Below, one piece after another: positions 47,516 through 58,704 of a stretch of DNA of 64,000 bases. A program made the position numbers and the translations under genes. The notes under the pieces were generated by a model, which saw nothing but the letters and a program-made list of their open reading frames with translations, did no database searches and had not been told where the DNA came from. The DNA comes from Erythrophleum ivorense (Eukaryota > Streptophyta > Magnoliopsida > Fabales > Fabaceae): contig JAIUCV010000101.1 in assembly GCA_026724425.1 (NCBI GenBank), forward strand, positions 372,001 to 436,000, in the 5' to 3' direction. How positions within the stretch are numbered: the stretch's first letter is position 1; each line of letters opens with the position of its first letter.

Positions 47516-49396
47516 ATGATGTTTAACGAGATGGGAATGTGTGGGAACATGGACTTCTTCCCATCTGGGTCTCTCGGGGAAGTCGATTTCTGTCCCGCGC
47601 CGCAAACCGAACCGGATTCGATCGTGGAAGACGACTATACCGACGACGAGATCGACGTGGACGAGCTCGAGAGGAGGATGTGGAGAGACAAAATGAGGCT
47701 GAAACGTCTCAAGGAGCAGGACAAGAGCAAAGAAGGAGTCGATGCCGCGAAGCAGAGACAGTCTCAGGAGCAAGCGAGGAGGAAGAAAATGTCTAGAGCG
47801 CAAGACGGGATCTTGAAATACATGTTGAAGATGATGGAAGTGTGTAAAGCTCAGGGCTTTGTCTACGGGATCATCCCGGAAAACGGGAAGCCGGTCACCG
47901 GCGCGTCGGATAATCTCCGTGAGTGGTGGAAAGATAAGGTCAGGTTCGATCGTAACGGCCCTGCGGCGATAACCAAGTACCAGTCGGAGAACAACATCCC
48001 TGGGATTCACGAAGGGAACAATCCGATCGGACCGACTCCGCACACGCTGCAGGAGCTTCAGGACACGACTCTGGGGTCGCTTCTCTCGGCGTTGATGCAA
48101 CACTGTGATCCTCCTCAGAGGAGGTTTCCGTTGGAGAAAGGTGTTCCTCCTCCGTGGTGGCCTAACGGGAAAGAAGACTGGTGGCCTCAGCTCGGCTTGC
48201 CTAAAGATCAAGGCCCTGCGCCTTACAAGAAGCCTCATGATTTGAAGAAGGCGTGGAAAGTCGGGGTTTTGACTGCGGTGATCAAGCATATGTTTCCTGA
48301 TATTGCCAAGATCCGTAAGCTCGTGAGGCAGTCCAAATGCTTGCAGGATAAGATGACTGCTAAAGAGAGTGCTACGTGGCTTGCTATTATTAACCAAGAG
48401 GAGTCCTTGGCTCGTGAGCTTTATCCTGAGTCTTGTCCTCCTCTTGCTTTATCCGGCGGTGGAAGTTGCTCGCTTCTGATGAATGATTGTAGTCAGTATG
48501 ATGTTGAAGGTGTGGAGAAGGAGACTCGTTTTGAAGTGGAAGAGCCTAAGCCTCCTTCTAACTTTGGGATGGCTGCTAAGATTGTCAAGGAAGAAGTCTC
48601 AACTGGGAACTTGGAGTTCATGAGGAAGAGGAAACCAAACAGAGAGCTCAACACTATCATGGAAAGAGCAGTGTTCACCTGTGAGAACCCTGTGTGTGCG
48701 CATAGCGACATCAGCAGAGGGTTTCTGGATAGGAACGCAAGAGACAACCATCAGTTGGTTTGTCCGCATCGAGAGAGTTGCTTACCGTTTGGAGCAGGAG
48801 GAGGATCTAGGTTCCATGTCAATGAAGTTAAGCCTGTTGTTGGTGGGTTTTCTCAGCCAAGGCCTGTGAACTCTGTGGTCCAACCAATTGACTTAACCGG
48901 AATTGGAGTCCCTGAAGATGGACAGAAGATGATCTCTGAGCTCATGTCCATGTACGACAGAAATGTCCAGGGGAGCCAAACTTCTATGGTCATGGAGACT
49001 CAAAGCGTGCCACTGCTTCAGCCAACGGTCCAGAACCATCATCAAGAGCATCTCCAGTTCCAAGGAAACATGGTGGAAGGAAGTTTCTTTGAAGACTTGA
49101 ACATCCCAAACAGAGGCAACAACAACATCAGTAACAACAATCAAACTTTTTTCCAAGGGAGTAACAGCAATGGGTTTAAGTTCGAGACTCCACACAACAA
49201 CAACAACAACAACTATGAAGCTGCTGCAAATATCAACAATAACAACAGTGGCAGCAACAGGTTTCAACTTGTGTTTGAGTCCACACCGTTCGATATGGCC
49301 TCATTCGATTACAGAGATGATATGACAATTCCAGGAGTAATGGGAGCGATGGATGGTTTACAGCAGAAGCAGCAGGATGTATCCATATGGTTCTAA
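47516..49396 (+). CDS. EIN3: EIN3, master transcription factor of ethylene signalling
   Basis: Intronless coding frame of 626 residues, the length of Arabidopsis EIN3 (628). The start [15 protein letters not shown] matches the family. In order: an acidic N-terminus ([19 protein letters not shown]), basic segments ([16 protein letters not shown]), a plant-specific DNA-binding core with the [20 protein letters not shown] block and the proline-rich [16 protein letters not shown] block, a further basic run (KRKPNREL), and Asn-rich tracts (about residues 540-585) before the C-terminus QQDVSIWF. Family knowledge: nuclear dimer stabilised by ethylene through EIN2, turned over by EBF1/EBF2, activates ERF1. 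All conserved blocks are intact, so this copy looks functional. Confidence 0.96.
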
Positions 49397-49504
49397 TGTC
49401 TTGGATTGGAAGTAGATTTCATCTTCTGATATTTTTATCTCTCTTTTTTTTTTTGGTACTTTGTGTTATTATTACATTCACTCTACCATGTAATATTCCC
49501 TGGG

Positions 49505-49542
<38 letters not shown>

Positions 49543-50634
49543 CTACTGTGTTTGTAAGAGTCTCTGAAACTCTCTGTTACTGTGTGTCTTGTCTCGGCTG
49601 GTGAGTCTCTCTCATCATCATCAGCCTTTTTTAGTTACACACCCCATACTTGGGGATGAACACAATGTAAGCTGTCATATTATATATACTTTGGAATTGC
49701 TCTTAATCTTTTTCTTCATCATTATGTTTTTAATCTTGTTAAACTCGCTTGATGATTGAAAACTTTGATATGTTCTACACGAACCAACCACAATGAAGTT
49801 TGGGATAATAATTTATTACAGAAAGAGTATTGCTACATTTATAGTTGATAGTGGACGTGCTTCTTGCCAGTGGCCCGTTGGTTTGAGCATGGGTCAATGT
49901 TTCTATCAACGAGGGAACGAGCAAACTAACACACAAAGAAGAAAAAAAAAATATAAAAAAAAATACACAGAGATATATGGTTTTCTTAAATACCTTTCTT
50001 TTTTATTTTATTTGGTTTGGCAACATTATCTTGTCTTTAAATGGTTTATTGCTTGATTTTCGGTCGCAGCAGTTAAATTTTGACTAACATTTTGTAGTGG
50101 CACATTAATTAAGATTTGTTGCATGTATATCAATCAGTAAAATATTTGTGTTACCATAGTTTATATTATATGATGATGACCAATGGCTATACACGTGTGT
50201 TTTGTATTTCATTATTTCGTATGATCAACGGACTGACAAGTGACAAGTCCTAACTCGTAAATCAACATTGCATAAAATCTCATTTCAGATATTAATCGTT
50301 AGTGGGTAGGCGGTGAACGGCTTTGAATGTAAGGACGAATATTTATCACAAAATGTCAATATTAAAAAAATTGTAATTGATAGGGAACGTGTTCGTTGCA
50401 ATTGGCTCGTTGGTAATTGAGCATGGGTCAGTGTTCTCTTCCAACGAGTTCTAGCGATCGAACACACGCACACACACACAAACCAAAAAGAGAAAAGAAA
50501 CAAAAAAAACATATATTCCACATATGAGGTATTTTTAAATACCTTTTTTTTCTTTTTCTTCATTGGTTATTAACAAATTTAATATTTTTCTCTATGTTTC
50601 GAACTTCGCAAAATCATTTTTCTCGGCGGGAAAT
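49397..50634. other. EIN3-NSE4 spacer
   Basis: The left part is the EIN3 3' UTR with a (CT)n microsatellite at 49509-49538. Two diverged copies of a roughly 150-bp unit at about 49840-50010 and 50380-50550 share a GAGCATGGGTCA core and an A-rich tail. No gene is supported. Confidence 0.5.
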
Positions 50635-50643
50635 TTCATCCAG
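50635..50643 (-). promoter_or_regulatory. E2F consensus site upstream of NSE4
   Basis: GGCGGGAAA on plus (TTTCCCGCC on minus), an exact E2F consensus, lies 128 bp before the NSE4 ATG. Another G1/S-associated hint is an AGGGTTT telo-box near 50709. Both fit S-phase expression of an SMC5/6 subunit. Confidence 0.6.
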
Positions 50644-50770
50644 GTCCTTTCCACTAAAAAAAAAAATAAATTCCCCAAATTTGTCTCTTCATCTTCTCGC
50701 TTCTGTTTAGGGTTTCTTTTCTCTTCTTTTAATCTCTTTGTTCCACTTTCCGAATTTTCTGGTATCAATC

Positions 50771-52399
50771 ATGAGGAGGAGCTCGGTGAAGCGAGAACCA
50801 GAAGCGGCCGGAGGCGTCAAAAGAGAAGCCTTTGAGTCGGAGAGGCCGAAGATTGTGAAGAAGGAAAGGCAGAGTAAGAGCGGAGCTGGCTTTGATTGGC
50901 CTCATGAGTCGCCGACTCAGGAGGTAGAACAAGGAGCCGCCGATCGGAGGGCTTTGAGATCTCAGTACCTCGCTCTTATTCACGAGATTAAAGGTATTGC
51001 CTCTTCTTAAATTTTGTATTTTTGATCCGCCACTGCCCACTGGGGTTTGTGTTTACTTTACCTATATGTTTTTTTGGTGCAGATTCTAAAGATGATTTGG
51101 CAACGATTGATTCTGACAAGTTCAACCGTATCATCAATGAAGTTGAGAATTTGCACCAAAAAGGTATGTATCTTCAAGCATTTAAGAGCTTATGTATACT
51201 AGTTGTAGAAAGCTTGCTAATTTTGTCTTGTTATCTTTTTGTTTTGTAGTGCAGAAGCCTAGAGAGCAAATTGCAGATGCGGAGGCGCTTTTGGACTTAG
51301 CGAATAACTTGGTTTCATCGGTGAAATCTCAATCTGCTCATGGTGTTTCTCCAGCTGAGTTTGTTAATGCCTTGATCAAAGGATTTGGGAACACTTGTTT
51401 AGAAAATACACAAGTGTCTATGAAGTGGAAGGACATTGGTTTTGCTGTCTGCTCTACTGTCATGGTAACATGTGGTTTCTCAACAATGTAAGTTCTCTCT
51501 CATTACACAAAGTGCTCAACAATGTAACTGATTTGAATATATTCAATTTTGTGTTTGTTTGTGTTGTGTTGTGCATCTGCTGCAGGATGGGTCCTATGGA
51601 TAATGAATTGAAACAAAGGAAAAAAGCAGTGGGATACAGAAAACGTACCAAGCCTGGTGGAGGTGTTAAGCCAGAGGAGGTAACAAGTGTTTAGCATTGT
51701 TGAATTTGGTTAAAATTCTTTGGTTAGTCTGCACTTGATTTGGATACTTTTCATATTCCTCCTCCAGGTTGATGAAACAGAAGCGGAAAAGAAAAGTGAT
51801 ACGGATAATAACATGGCAATCATGTTTAACATCTTGAGGAAAAATAAACGTGTCAAGGTTGAAAATCTGGTGCTCAACAGGAGATCATTTGCACAGACTG
51901 TAGAGAATCTGTTCGCACTATCTTTCTTGGTGAAAGACGGACGAGTTGAGATAGTTGTCGAGAAAAATGCTTCTCATTTTGCCGGTAAGATCATATGCCT
52001 TTTGTCCCTTAGAAACTGTTTTTCACACTTACCTCATTTTCCTTATTTGTCTTCAGTGCCAAGGAATGGTCCTGCATCAAACCTGGTGATGTCAGGGGAG
52101 GTGGTTTACAACCATTTCGTATTTAGATATGATTACAAAGATTGGGAGGTACAAATTGAAATTTACTGTTTCATTTGATTCCAGTGATTCTCTATGCTAA
52201 TGATTTTGGTGATTATTGCATATAGCCAATGAGAACTATGGTGGCAGAGGGTGAGGAGCTGATGCCACACAGGGAAACCAAAGTTGCTTCATATGCTTGT
52301 GGCTTTGCATCAGAACAAGCTTCGCAAGATTCTCAGACAACACCATTAAGAAAGCGGTCAAGGAACAAAGGTTCGGCGATACAATTAAGACTCTCCTGA
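50771..52399 (+). CDS. NSE4: Non-SMC element 4 (NSE4), kleisin of the SMC5/6 complex
   Basis: Seven exons: 50771-50993, 51083-51163, 51250-51487, 51586-51679, 51768-51984, 52057-52148 and 52226-52399. They encode 372 residues. The N-terminus (to about 80) is basic. A helical region follows (REQIADAEALLDLANNLVSS). The C-terminal Nse4 domain includes FAQTVENLFALSFLVKDGRV, VVYNHFVFRYDYKDWE and GEELMPHRET. Family knowledge: Nse4 bridges SMC5/SMC6 heads with Nse1 and Nse3, a nuclear role in DNA repair and chromosome maintenance. The C-terminal tail after PHRET is short and ends LRKRSRNKGSAIQLRLS; the Arabidopsis tail (At3g20760, recalled) is slightly longer and more acidic, so the last exon may be truncated by a changed frame. 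Confidence 0.9.
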
Positions 52400-53333
52400 C
52401 AACCAAGGCAACAATGAAGACGGCAGAGATGGTGGTCTATGCCGGAAAAGCAAGCTCAGGCGACTCACTTGTGAAGATGGCTCGTTATTTTCTTCTTCTG
52501 ACTAGTCCTTTTGGGGGTACATAGCTTAATGGTTTCGGTTTGGTAGTAACAGCATGTTTTGAGTTAGACAGATATCTAACTGACTGTCTCTGGTTAGCAA
52601 CTCAGGGTTGTTATTTTGGTAGCTTTTGGAAGTTAAAAGAGAGGCCTTTGCTTCTTCTTCTTTTTGTAACACAGAAGCTTATGGTGCTGCATGAGAGCAT
52701 ATACTTGTGCTATCTTGCTCGTTAATGGGCTCGTTAATCCGGCTACTAGGAGTAGGAGACGTCAAATATGAGGACAGTCTCATGTTTTTCTTAGTTTTTC
52801 TTTTTAATTTAGTAGATTTCGCTTTTGATCTACTGTCCAAGAAAATTGTGTTCATACGTCGCCGTTTGTATAAATATAATTTCAATTAATTAAATAAAGA
52901 CTTATCTAAAAGCTTTGCGATGAGCCGATGATGATATAAGATGATAGATAATTATCGTTAAGATATATGCGAAGAAAACCATTTATACATTGGTTTTAGA
53001 GACAAATATCCCTATTTGATTATTTCTATACAAAGCCAGCATTTAATTTATCAATCAAATTTACAAGATATGTAATTATTGCTTATCGTAATTAGAAATA
53101 CTAAATCTTATCCTGTTGACATATAATTCCAACCGTACAAAGCATCTGCATTCTTTCACTTAAAAAAAAATAATAACAAAAGGAAAAATCACTGCAATAG
53201 CATATATCTGGAGAGAATAAAGAATAACATTCCTGAAAATTCTTTTTTATCAAAATGAGTAACATGAACTTCTTTTTGTATCAGTATACCAACTTTTTAA
53301 TGGCTTGCTATGAGTTATGACCAAAAATGTATC
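52400..53333. other. Spacer downstream of NSE4, no gene seen
   Basis: AT-rich; carries the NSE4 3' UTR, in which a possible extension of its original frame may lie (52400-52530). There are no terminal repeats or splice-supported exons. Confidence 0.4.
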
Positions 53334-53341
53334 ACCACAAG

Positions 53342-54015
53342 TAGGGGTGGGCGTTCGGGTTTCGGGTCGGGTTTGGATCGGGTCCATTCGGGTTCGGGTC
53401 CATTCGGGTAGCTAAATTTTAGACCCATTCGGGTTTCATACAATTTCGGTTCGGTTTCGGTTCGGTTCCTGTCGGGTTTCGGGTCGGTTCGGGGCTAAAT
53501 TTTTTAGACCCGTTCGGGTTTTTTAAAAAATTCAGTTCTTGTTCGGATCTTATTCGGGTCTTATTCGGATCGGTTATTATCGGTTTTGTTGTACTCAATA
53601 CTCAATGATAACCCGAAAAGAAGCAAAAATAAATAAAAAGTAAAAAATAACAGAAAAAAGTTTGTATTAACTCTAAAATTCAAAGGTAAAAATCCAAAAT
53701 AAATATAATTCATTACAAATCTAAAGGTTTCATGTTCTAAATATAACTATTATCTTAGGTTTATAATTGTAATTTTAGTTACTTTGGTTATTTCAAGTTT
53801 AAATATAACTAATATATTGGGTATATAATTATATTTTTAATATTTCGGGTACCCATTCGGTTTTCGGTTCGGTTCCGGTTCGGGTCGGGTATTTTCGGGT
53901 ATAAAAATTTTGGACCCATCGGGTATTTGTATCGGTTCCAATCCGGTTCGGTTCCATCTATTTCGGGTCGGGTTCGGTTCGGGTCTTCGGGTCCGGGTAA
54001 AAATGCCCAGGCCTA
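53342..54015. mobile_element. hAT-type non-autonomous element with CGGGTTCGG-rich ends
   Basis: A perfect 8-bp target duplication ACCACAAG flanks it (53334-53341 and 54016-54023). Terminal inverted repeats are imperfect: TAGGGGTGGGCGTTCGGGT on the left, TAGGCCTGGGCATTTTTACC on the right. Both subterminal regions are filled with CGGGT/GGTTCGG steps; the middle (53600-53820) is AT-rich. No coding capacity. Confidence 0.85.
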
Positions 54016-54210
54016 ACCACAAGTAACGTTTTTCATTATATATAAAAAAAAACTGCAAATTCATTAACTTTGTAAATGATAGACCTTCCCATTACAATAG
54101 CTTAAATCTCCAAACATAAGCTTTCCTCACACAAACCTTAACCAGAGACATCGACAATAACAATATTATGCATAATTAAACAACAATCATTTCATCGACA
54201 CTAGAGTCGC

Positions 54211-55560
54211 TCAATCTGCTTGGGTAGTCACAGAATTTGCTTGAGCTCTTTTGGATTTCCTGTCTTCCTCCTTCCTGTACTTAATCCCACAAGCATTGCA
54301 CAAACTCTGAAACAAGTTTACCAATTTAACATTCATCGTAATTTATATTCAAACCTGATTAATTAGCTGACCATTTTAAGATAATTAGATTAATTAATTA
54401 CCTTTGGACCGAGAGGACCCCTACGCCACATAGGAGTGCAAACTGCGTTGCAGTTGATGTTCGTACACTTCCTCAGCCCGTCTATCCCTACGCCGCAGCA
54501 GCCAGCGCAGCCGCGACGGCGCTTCTGGTTTCCGTTTGCGTCCAGAGCCTTTTCAATCGCCAAAGAGTTGTTACGCTGTGCTCTCCTAGCTGGAACATCG
54601 ATCTCAACATATTCAGGAGTCGCCGGAGACGGAGGCATCGGATAAGGAGCGAAGTTCAATGTCTCGCCGATGCCGGCGAACTGGTTGAAGATTAAATTGT
54701 ACACTCTGACATTGACGTTGACGTTGTTTCTAACACGTTCGGCGTCGTCGATCACTTCATCATCGTCCCAAAGAACGTCACGGTTGTGGCCATGAATCTC
54801 GCCGCTGCCGGCGACGTTGTTGTCTCGGCGGCCACCGTCGACGACGTTGATTCCCTGTTTATTATTTAATCTTTAGTTTAAATTTTAAATATAAATTAAT
54901 GCATGGTTATCTTATAAATGTCCATATGTAGTAATATTAAATTGGGAAATAATAGTAAACAACAAATGATGATAAGGACAGAATGTTTTTTTCCCCAAAA
55001 TTGCTTTTGTTACCTTTAAAAGTTAAGACAGTGGAGCTGGCGTTTTTTAACAGAGATTAATGAATTTAATAATAGTTCAATGAATTTAAATTAAAAAACA
55101 ATCTTGAGATTTTTGGCAAACATGAAAGTAGTCATGTAAATTCTCAAATCTTATCAAGTAAATTAATTAAAAAAATAACTCTCAAAGATCTTTTTATTCT
55201 TTCTGTTTTGATCTTTTTGTTCTTGAGAGTGATGATCATTCATTGATGTTGTGTCTCAAGCTTTTGTTTGATTCCCGTGGATCGTTTCTCCATTTTGGTG
55301 TAAACTCTTGATTTTGAGTATTTACTAAGAAAACAAAAAAACTCTCTAGTCTACGATTAACTTATCAGACACTGTGTAAGGAGTTTTTTCTTTTTTTTCA
55401 TATTTATTCATGCCCACATCAATCAATTACATTGAAAAAGGATTTATAAAATTTAATGAAATAAAACCTGATCAGTGGAGGGAGTGCGCATGCTCAGCTG
55501 TGTGTCAACAGTCGGACTTGGTAGACTCAGCCTCAGTGTTAGATCCAATTCGTTCTCCAT
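54211..55560 (-). CDS. GATA29: GATA-type zinc-finger transcription factor, GATA29 orthologue
   Basis: Three exons on the minus strand: 55468-55560, 54402-54854 and 54211-54306. They encode 213 residues. The N-terminus MENELDLTLRLSLP resembles an EAR-like LxLxL motif (LDLTLRL, residues 5-11). A Cys-rich, basic region (RRRGCAGCCG) precedes the finger. The zinc finger is split between exons 2 and 3: C161-x4-C166-x18-C185-x2-C188, with CTPMWRRGPLGPKSLCNACG. Most plant GATA fingers have C-x2-C in the first pair; the x4 spacing is uncommon. The intron interrupts the finger right before SLCNACG. Nuclear DNA-binding protein; targets unknown. Matches the At3g20750 position. Confidence 0.9.
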
Positions 55561-56398
55561 TTTCTCTACATAAAATTTGAAGAAAATCAACAAATATATA
55601 GATTTTTAGACAATATAGTGAGCTTACAATAAACATTTTTCAGAGAAAAATATGAACAAACATGAAATATGAGAACGGGCATGCACGATATGTGTTCATA
55701 CTAGACTTACAGAGATTATGCAAACCGATCGACACAAGTTTAGTTTGTTTCTTTTTATTTTTCAGATCTGAGACTAAACGATCCTCTAATCTTTTTTTTT
55801 GTAAAAACGATCCTCTAATCTTGTGGAGATCGTGTGTTGCTTTGGTGCATATTTATACTCATAGACAGATATATGTGCGATTATCTGCATATACATACGT
55901 ACGTATTTAGAGAGTAACAACAAGGCATGAGAAATGTGGTTATCGACAAATCATGATTGCTACATGACAAAAATCGAGCTTAATTTCGAAAAATAGACGT
56001 TAAGTCTAAAAAACGGTAAAATTTCTTTAAGACCAACCATGAAAAGAACATGAGAAGACTGAAGAGAAGATCAGAGCTTACAACAAGAGACCTTTTTTTC
56101 CTTAAATAACCTCAAAAATCCTTGTAGGTAATTTGATGAGAAGAAATGGATTGATTTATAGATCTGATAGGATTTTTCTCATATGGAATAGATTTATTCA
56201 CCATTTTTTAATCAAAAAGCGATTTTATTTACTTTAATTTATGTATGTAGTTTTGTTAAGTTATATATTCTTTATATAGATCTTTGATTTTTTTTTTTTT
56301 TTTCTACGGTCGTCGTTTATCAATATAATTTAAAATTTTACTAAAACCAAATAGATTTAAATTTTCATAAGTCATAGTTTTTAAAGAGACTACTTAAG
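55561..56398. other. GATA29 upstream region, no gene seen
   Basis: Promoter of the minus-strand GATA29 gene, AT-rich, without recognisable coding. It ends at the next hAT element. Confidence 0.4.
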
Positions 56399-57183
56399 GG
56401 CCTGATTGGTTTAAACGCTGCGGTTGCGGTTGCGGTTGCGGGAGTTTGCGGAAGTGGGAGTTTGTGGTTAAACACGTAATTAAGCTGTTTGTACGACTGG
56501 TATAGCGATTGAGAGCGGATGCGTTTGCGGAATATTTTTGACTGGTTGACCAGCGGGTGAAATAGCGGTTAAACAATAAATTAACAATATAAATATATTT
56601 TATAATTATAAAACATCAAAACTATATTATATTGAACAATTATAAATTTATAGTTCAACATAATTAATAATAAAAATTTATAAAAAATAATATGTATATA
56701 ATACTTAGTTCATCTTTTAATTTCTATAATTTAGATAAAAATGTGATTTTTATTAAAATTTAGTGTGGAGATTAAATTTAGATTACCATTTTATTTTTTA
56801 AATAGATATATATATTACTATGAAGTGAACATTTAAGAGAACTTTAATTTGTAGGATTTAGAAATATAAAATTATTATATGTTTTTAATGATTTTTACCA
56901 AAAAAAATACCAAATATTTTTATTTTTATTATGATTATAATATTTAAATCTTATTTTTTAATAAATATTATTTATTTTCTAATTTTAAAATAAATTTGTA
57001 TTTTTTTTTTTAATCCGCAACCGCCCGCAACCGCAAACGCTTGCGGAAAAGAACTTTTGATTTTCAGCGATACGGAGCGGTACAAAGTGGTACAGAGCAG
57101 TTGTTGTGATTGTTATAAAACGCCAAAAACCGCTACCACCCGCAGATGTTGCGTTTGCGGGTGATAGCGGGAAAACCAATCAC
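56399..57183. mobile_element. hAT-type non-autonomous element with GCGGTTGCGG ends
   Basis: Terminal inverted repeats centre on TGATTGGTTT: left ggCCTGATTGGTTTaaac, right inverted GTGATTGGTTTTCCC. Flanks TACTTAAG (56391-56398) and TACCTAAG (57184-57191) are an 8-bp target duplication with one mismatch. Subterminal DNA is a mosaic of GCGGTTGCGG-like steps, and the centre is AT-rich. No transposase. Confidence 0.8.
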
Positions 57184-57191
57184 TACCTAAG

Positions 57192-58659
57192 TTGTTGTTC
57201 ATGGCGGAATTTTTAGATTTACCAAACAATTAACTTCTAAAAATTGTAGAAAGCAAATGGTTCGTGAGAAAATATTGTTTTACCATTTTTGGAGGCTCGG
57301 GGTAGGTGAATTTAACTCAACTACTCATCAGATCATATATATATTTTTTTTTTTTTGTCAATTTTCAAATGTGAAATTATACAAACTGCATAAAATATAT
57401 GACAACTCGTTATTTTGATCGCGATGTCATATATGTTGGGAAAACATGCTTGAATTCACCCATATGAGCGTGCTTTTCTATACGAATGCATTAACTGTCT
57501 GATCGGTTTCGTGTGAGATATAAAAAAGCAACACCTTTTCCATGCAAAATTTATTAATTTTTAATGTTTTGCGATTATTTATATTCTTAAGTTTGTTTTA
57601 CTATTGATTAAATTGTGTTTAGATAAATAATAATGGATATTTTTTATAAGAAAATATATTATTCATTAATCGGGTGAAAAAAAAATTAACATAATATATT
57701 ATGAAACAAAAAGAATATTTATTTATGCAAACAAGGTATTTTGGTTTTGATTTACTTTTGAATTGTTTTATAATGTAAAACTTATTAAGAAAAAAAACTT
57801 TCATTAATAAGGATTGTCACTTAAAAGAATAAAAATGATAAAAAGGTATAATAAATAATTTAGAAACGGATAAGTAACTCAACTTCTCTTGTATTAGGCC
57901 ACCTTAATTGGCTTTGTTTCTTTTGTTCTTTAGGTTGTTCTAGTTTCTAGTTTTTTTCGCTCAATAAGACCTACTAAAACACTTAAAAGCGGGTTGAAAA
58001 ACAAATGCTGTAAAGAGTGTAGAAAAGTTCTACAGCCTAGCCAATCATGTACTATATATGTTTGTTTGATTTAAACACTATTAGTGACACAATTATAATT
58101 GTAATGCTACATTTGTTTCTTTCTTTGATTAGCACTGGTGTAACAGATTAAGTCCGACTAATAAGAAATTACGAAGGTCAACATATACTTTTATAGAACT
58201 TGTACTAGGTTGTTGAGTGGTCAGTTCCAATGATATCAAATTATAAATTAGTACCGTATCAACTTCAAAAATTTCGATCATATAACTTTTCTATTAAAAA
58301 AGAGCAATTGAATCAATAAAAGATTCAATTAACATTATATCGTTACAACCAAAAAAAAAAAAGATTCAATTATTTTGGATATTTTTTAGATCAAAAAAAT
58401 AATTTAGATTCTAAAAAATAATTTTGATATAAAATAAATCAAAATTATCGGACACGATAATAACTTTGATTTCCTTAAATTCTGGTCTCTTTTTCTTTTA
58501 TTTTTTGTTCTTTTTCATTTTTGATAGTTGTCAGGTCAGAAATAATTTATGTCTTCATGTCTCTACGGTTACAACAAAATTGTGTATAATCGAAACTTAC
58601 AAAAGACCTTTTAGTGCATGAGACTCGTGAGCTTAGACTTAGTGCAGTGTGCCTGTGCG

Positions 58660-58662
<3 letters not shown>
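57192..58662. other. AT-rich spacer upstream of FIE
   Basis: No coding support. AT-rich, with short poly-A runs. The right end is the FIE promoter and leader. Confidence 0.4.

Positions 58663-58701
<39 letters not shown>
58663..58701. repeat. (GA)n microsatellite in the FIE leader
   Basis: About twenty GA units end immediately before the FIE ATG (58702). It lies in the 5' UTR, and GA tracts are candidate BPC/GAGA-factor binding sites. Length is probably polymorphic. Confidence 0.85.

Positions 58702-58704
<3 letters not shown>

Noticed and set aside
47393..48397. 334-codon minus-strand frame
   Set aside because: It lies antisense within EIN3 and simply mirrors its GC-rich coding; no independent support.
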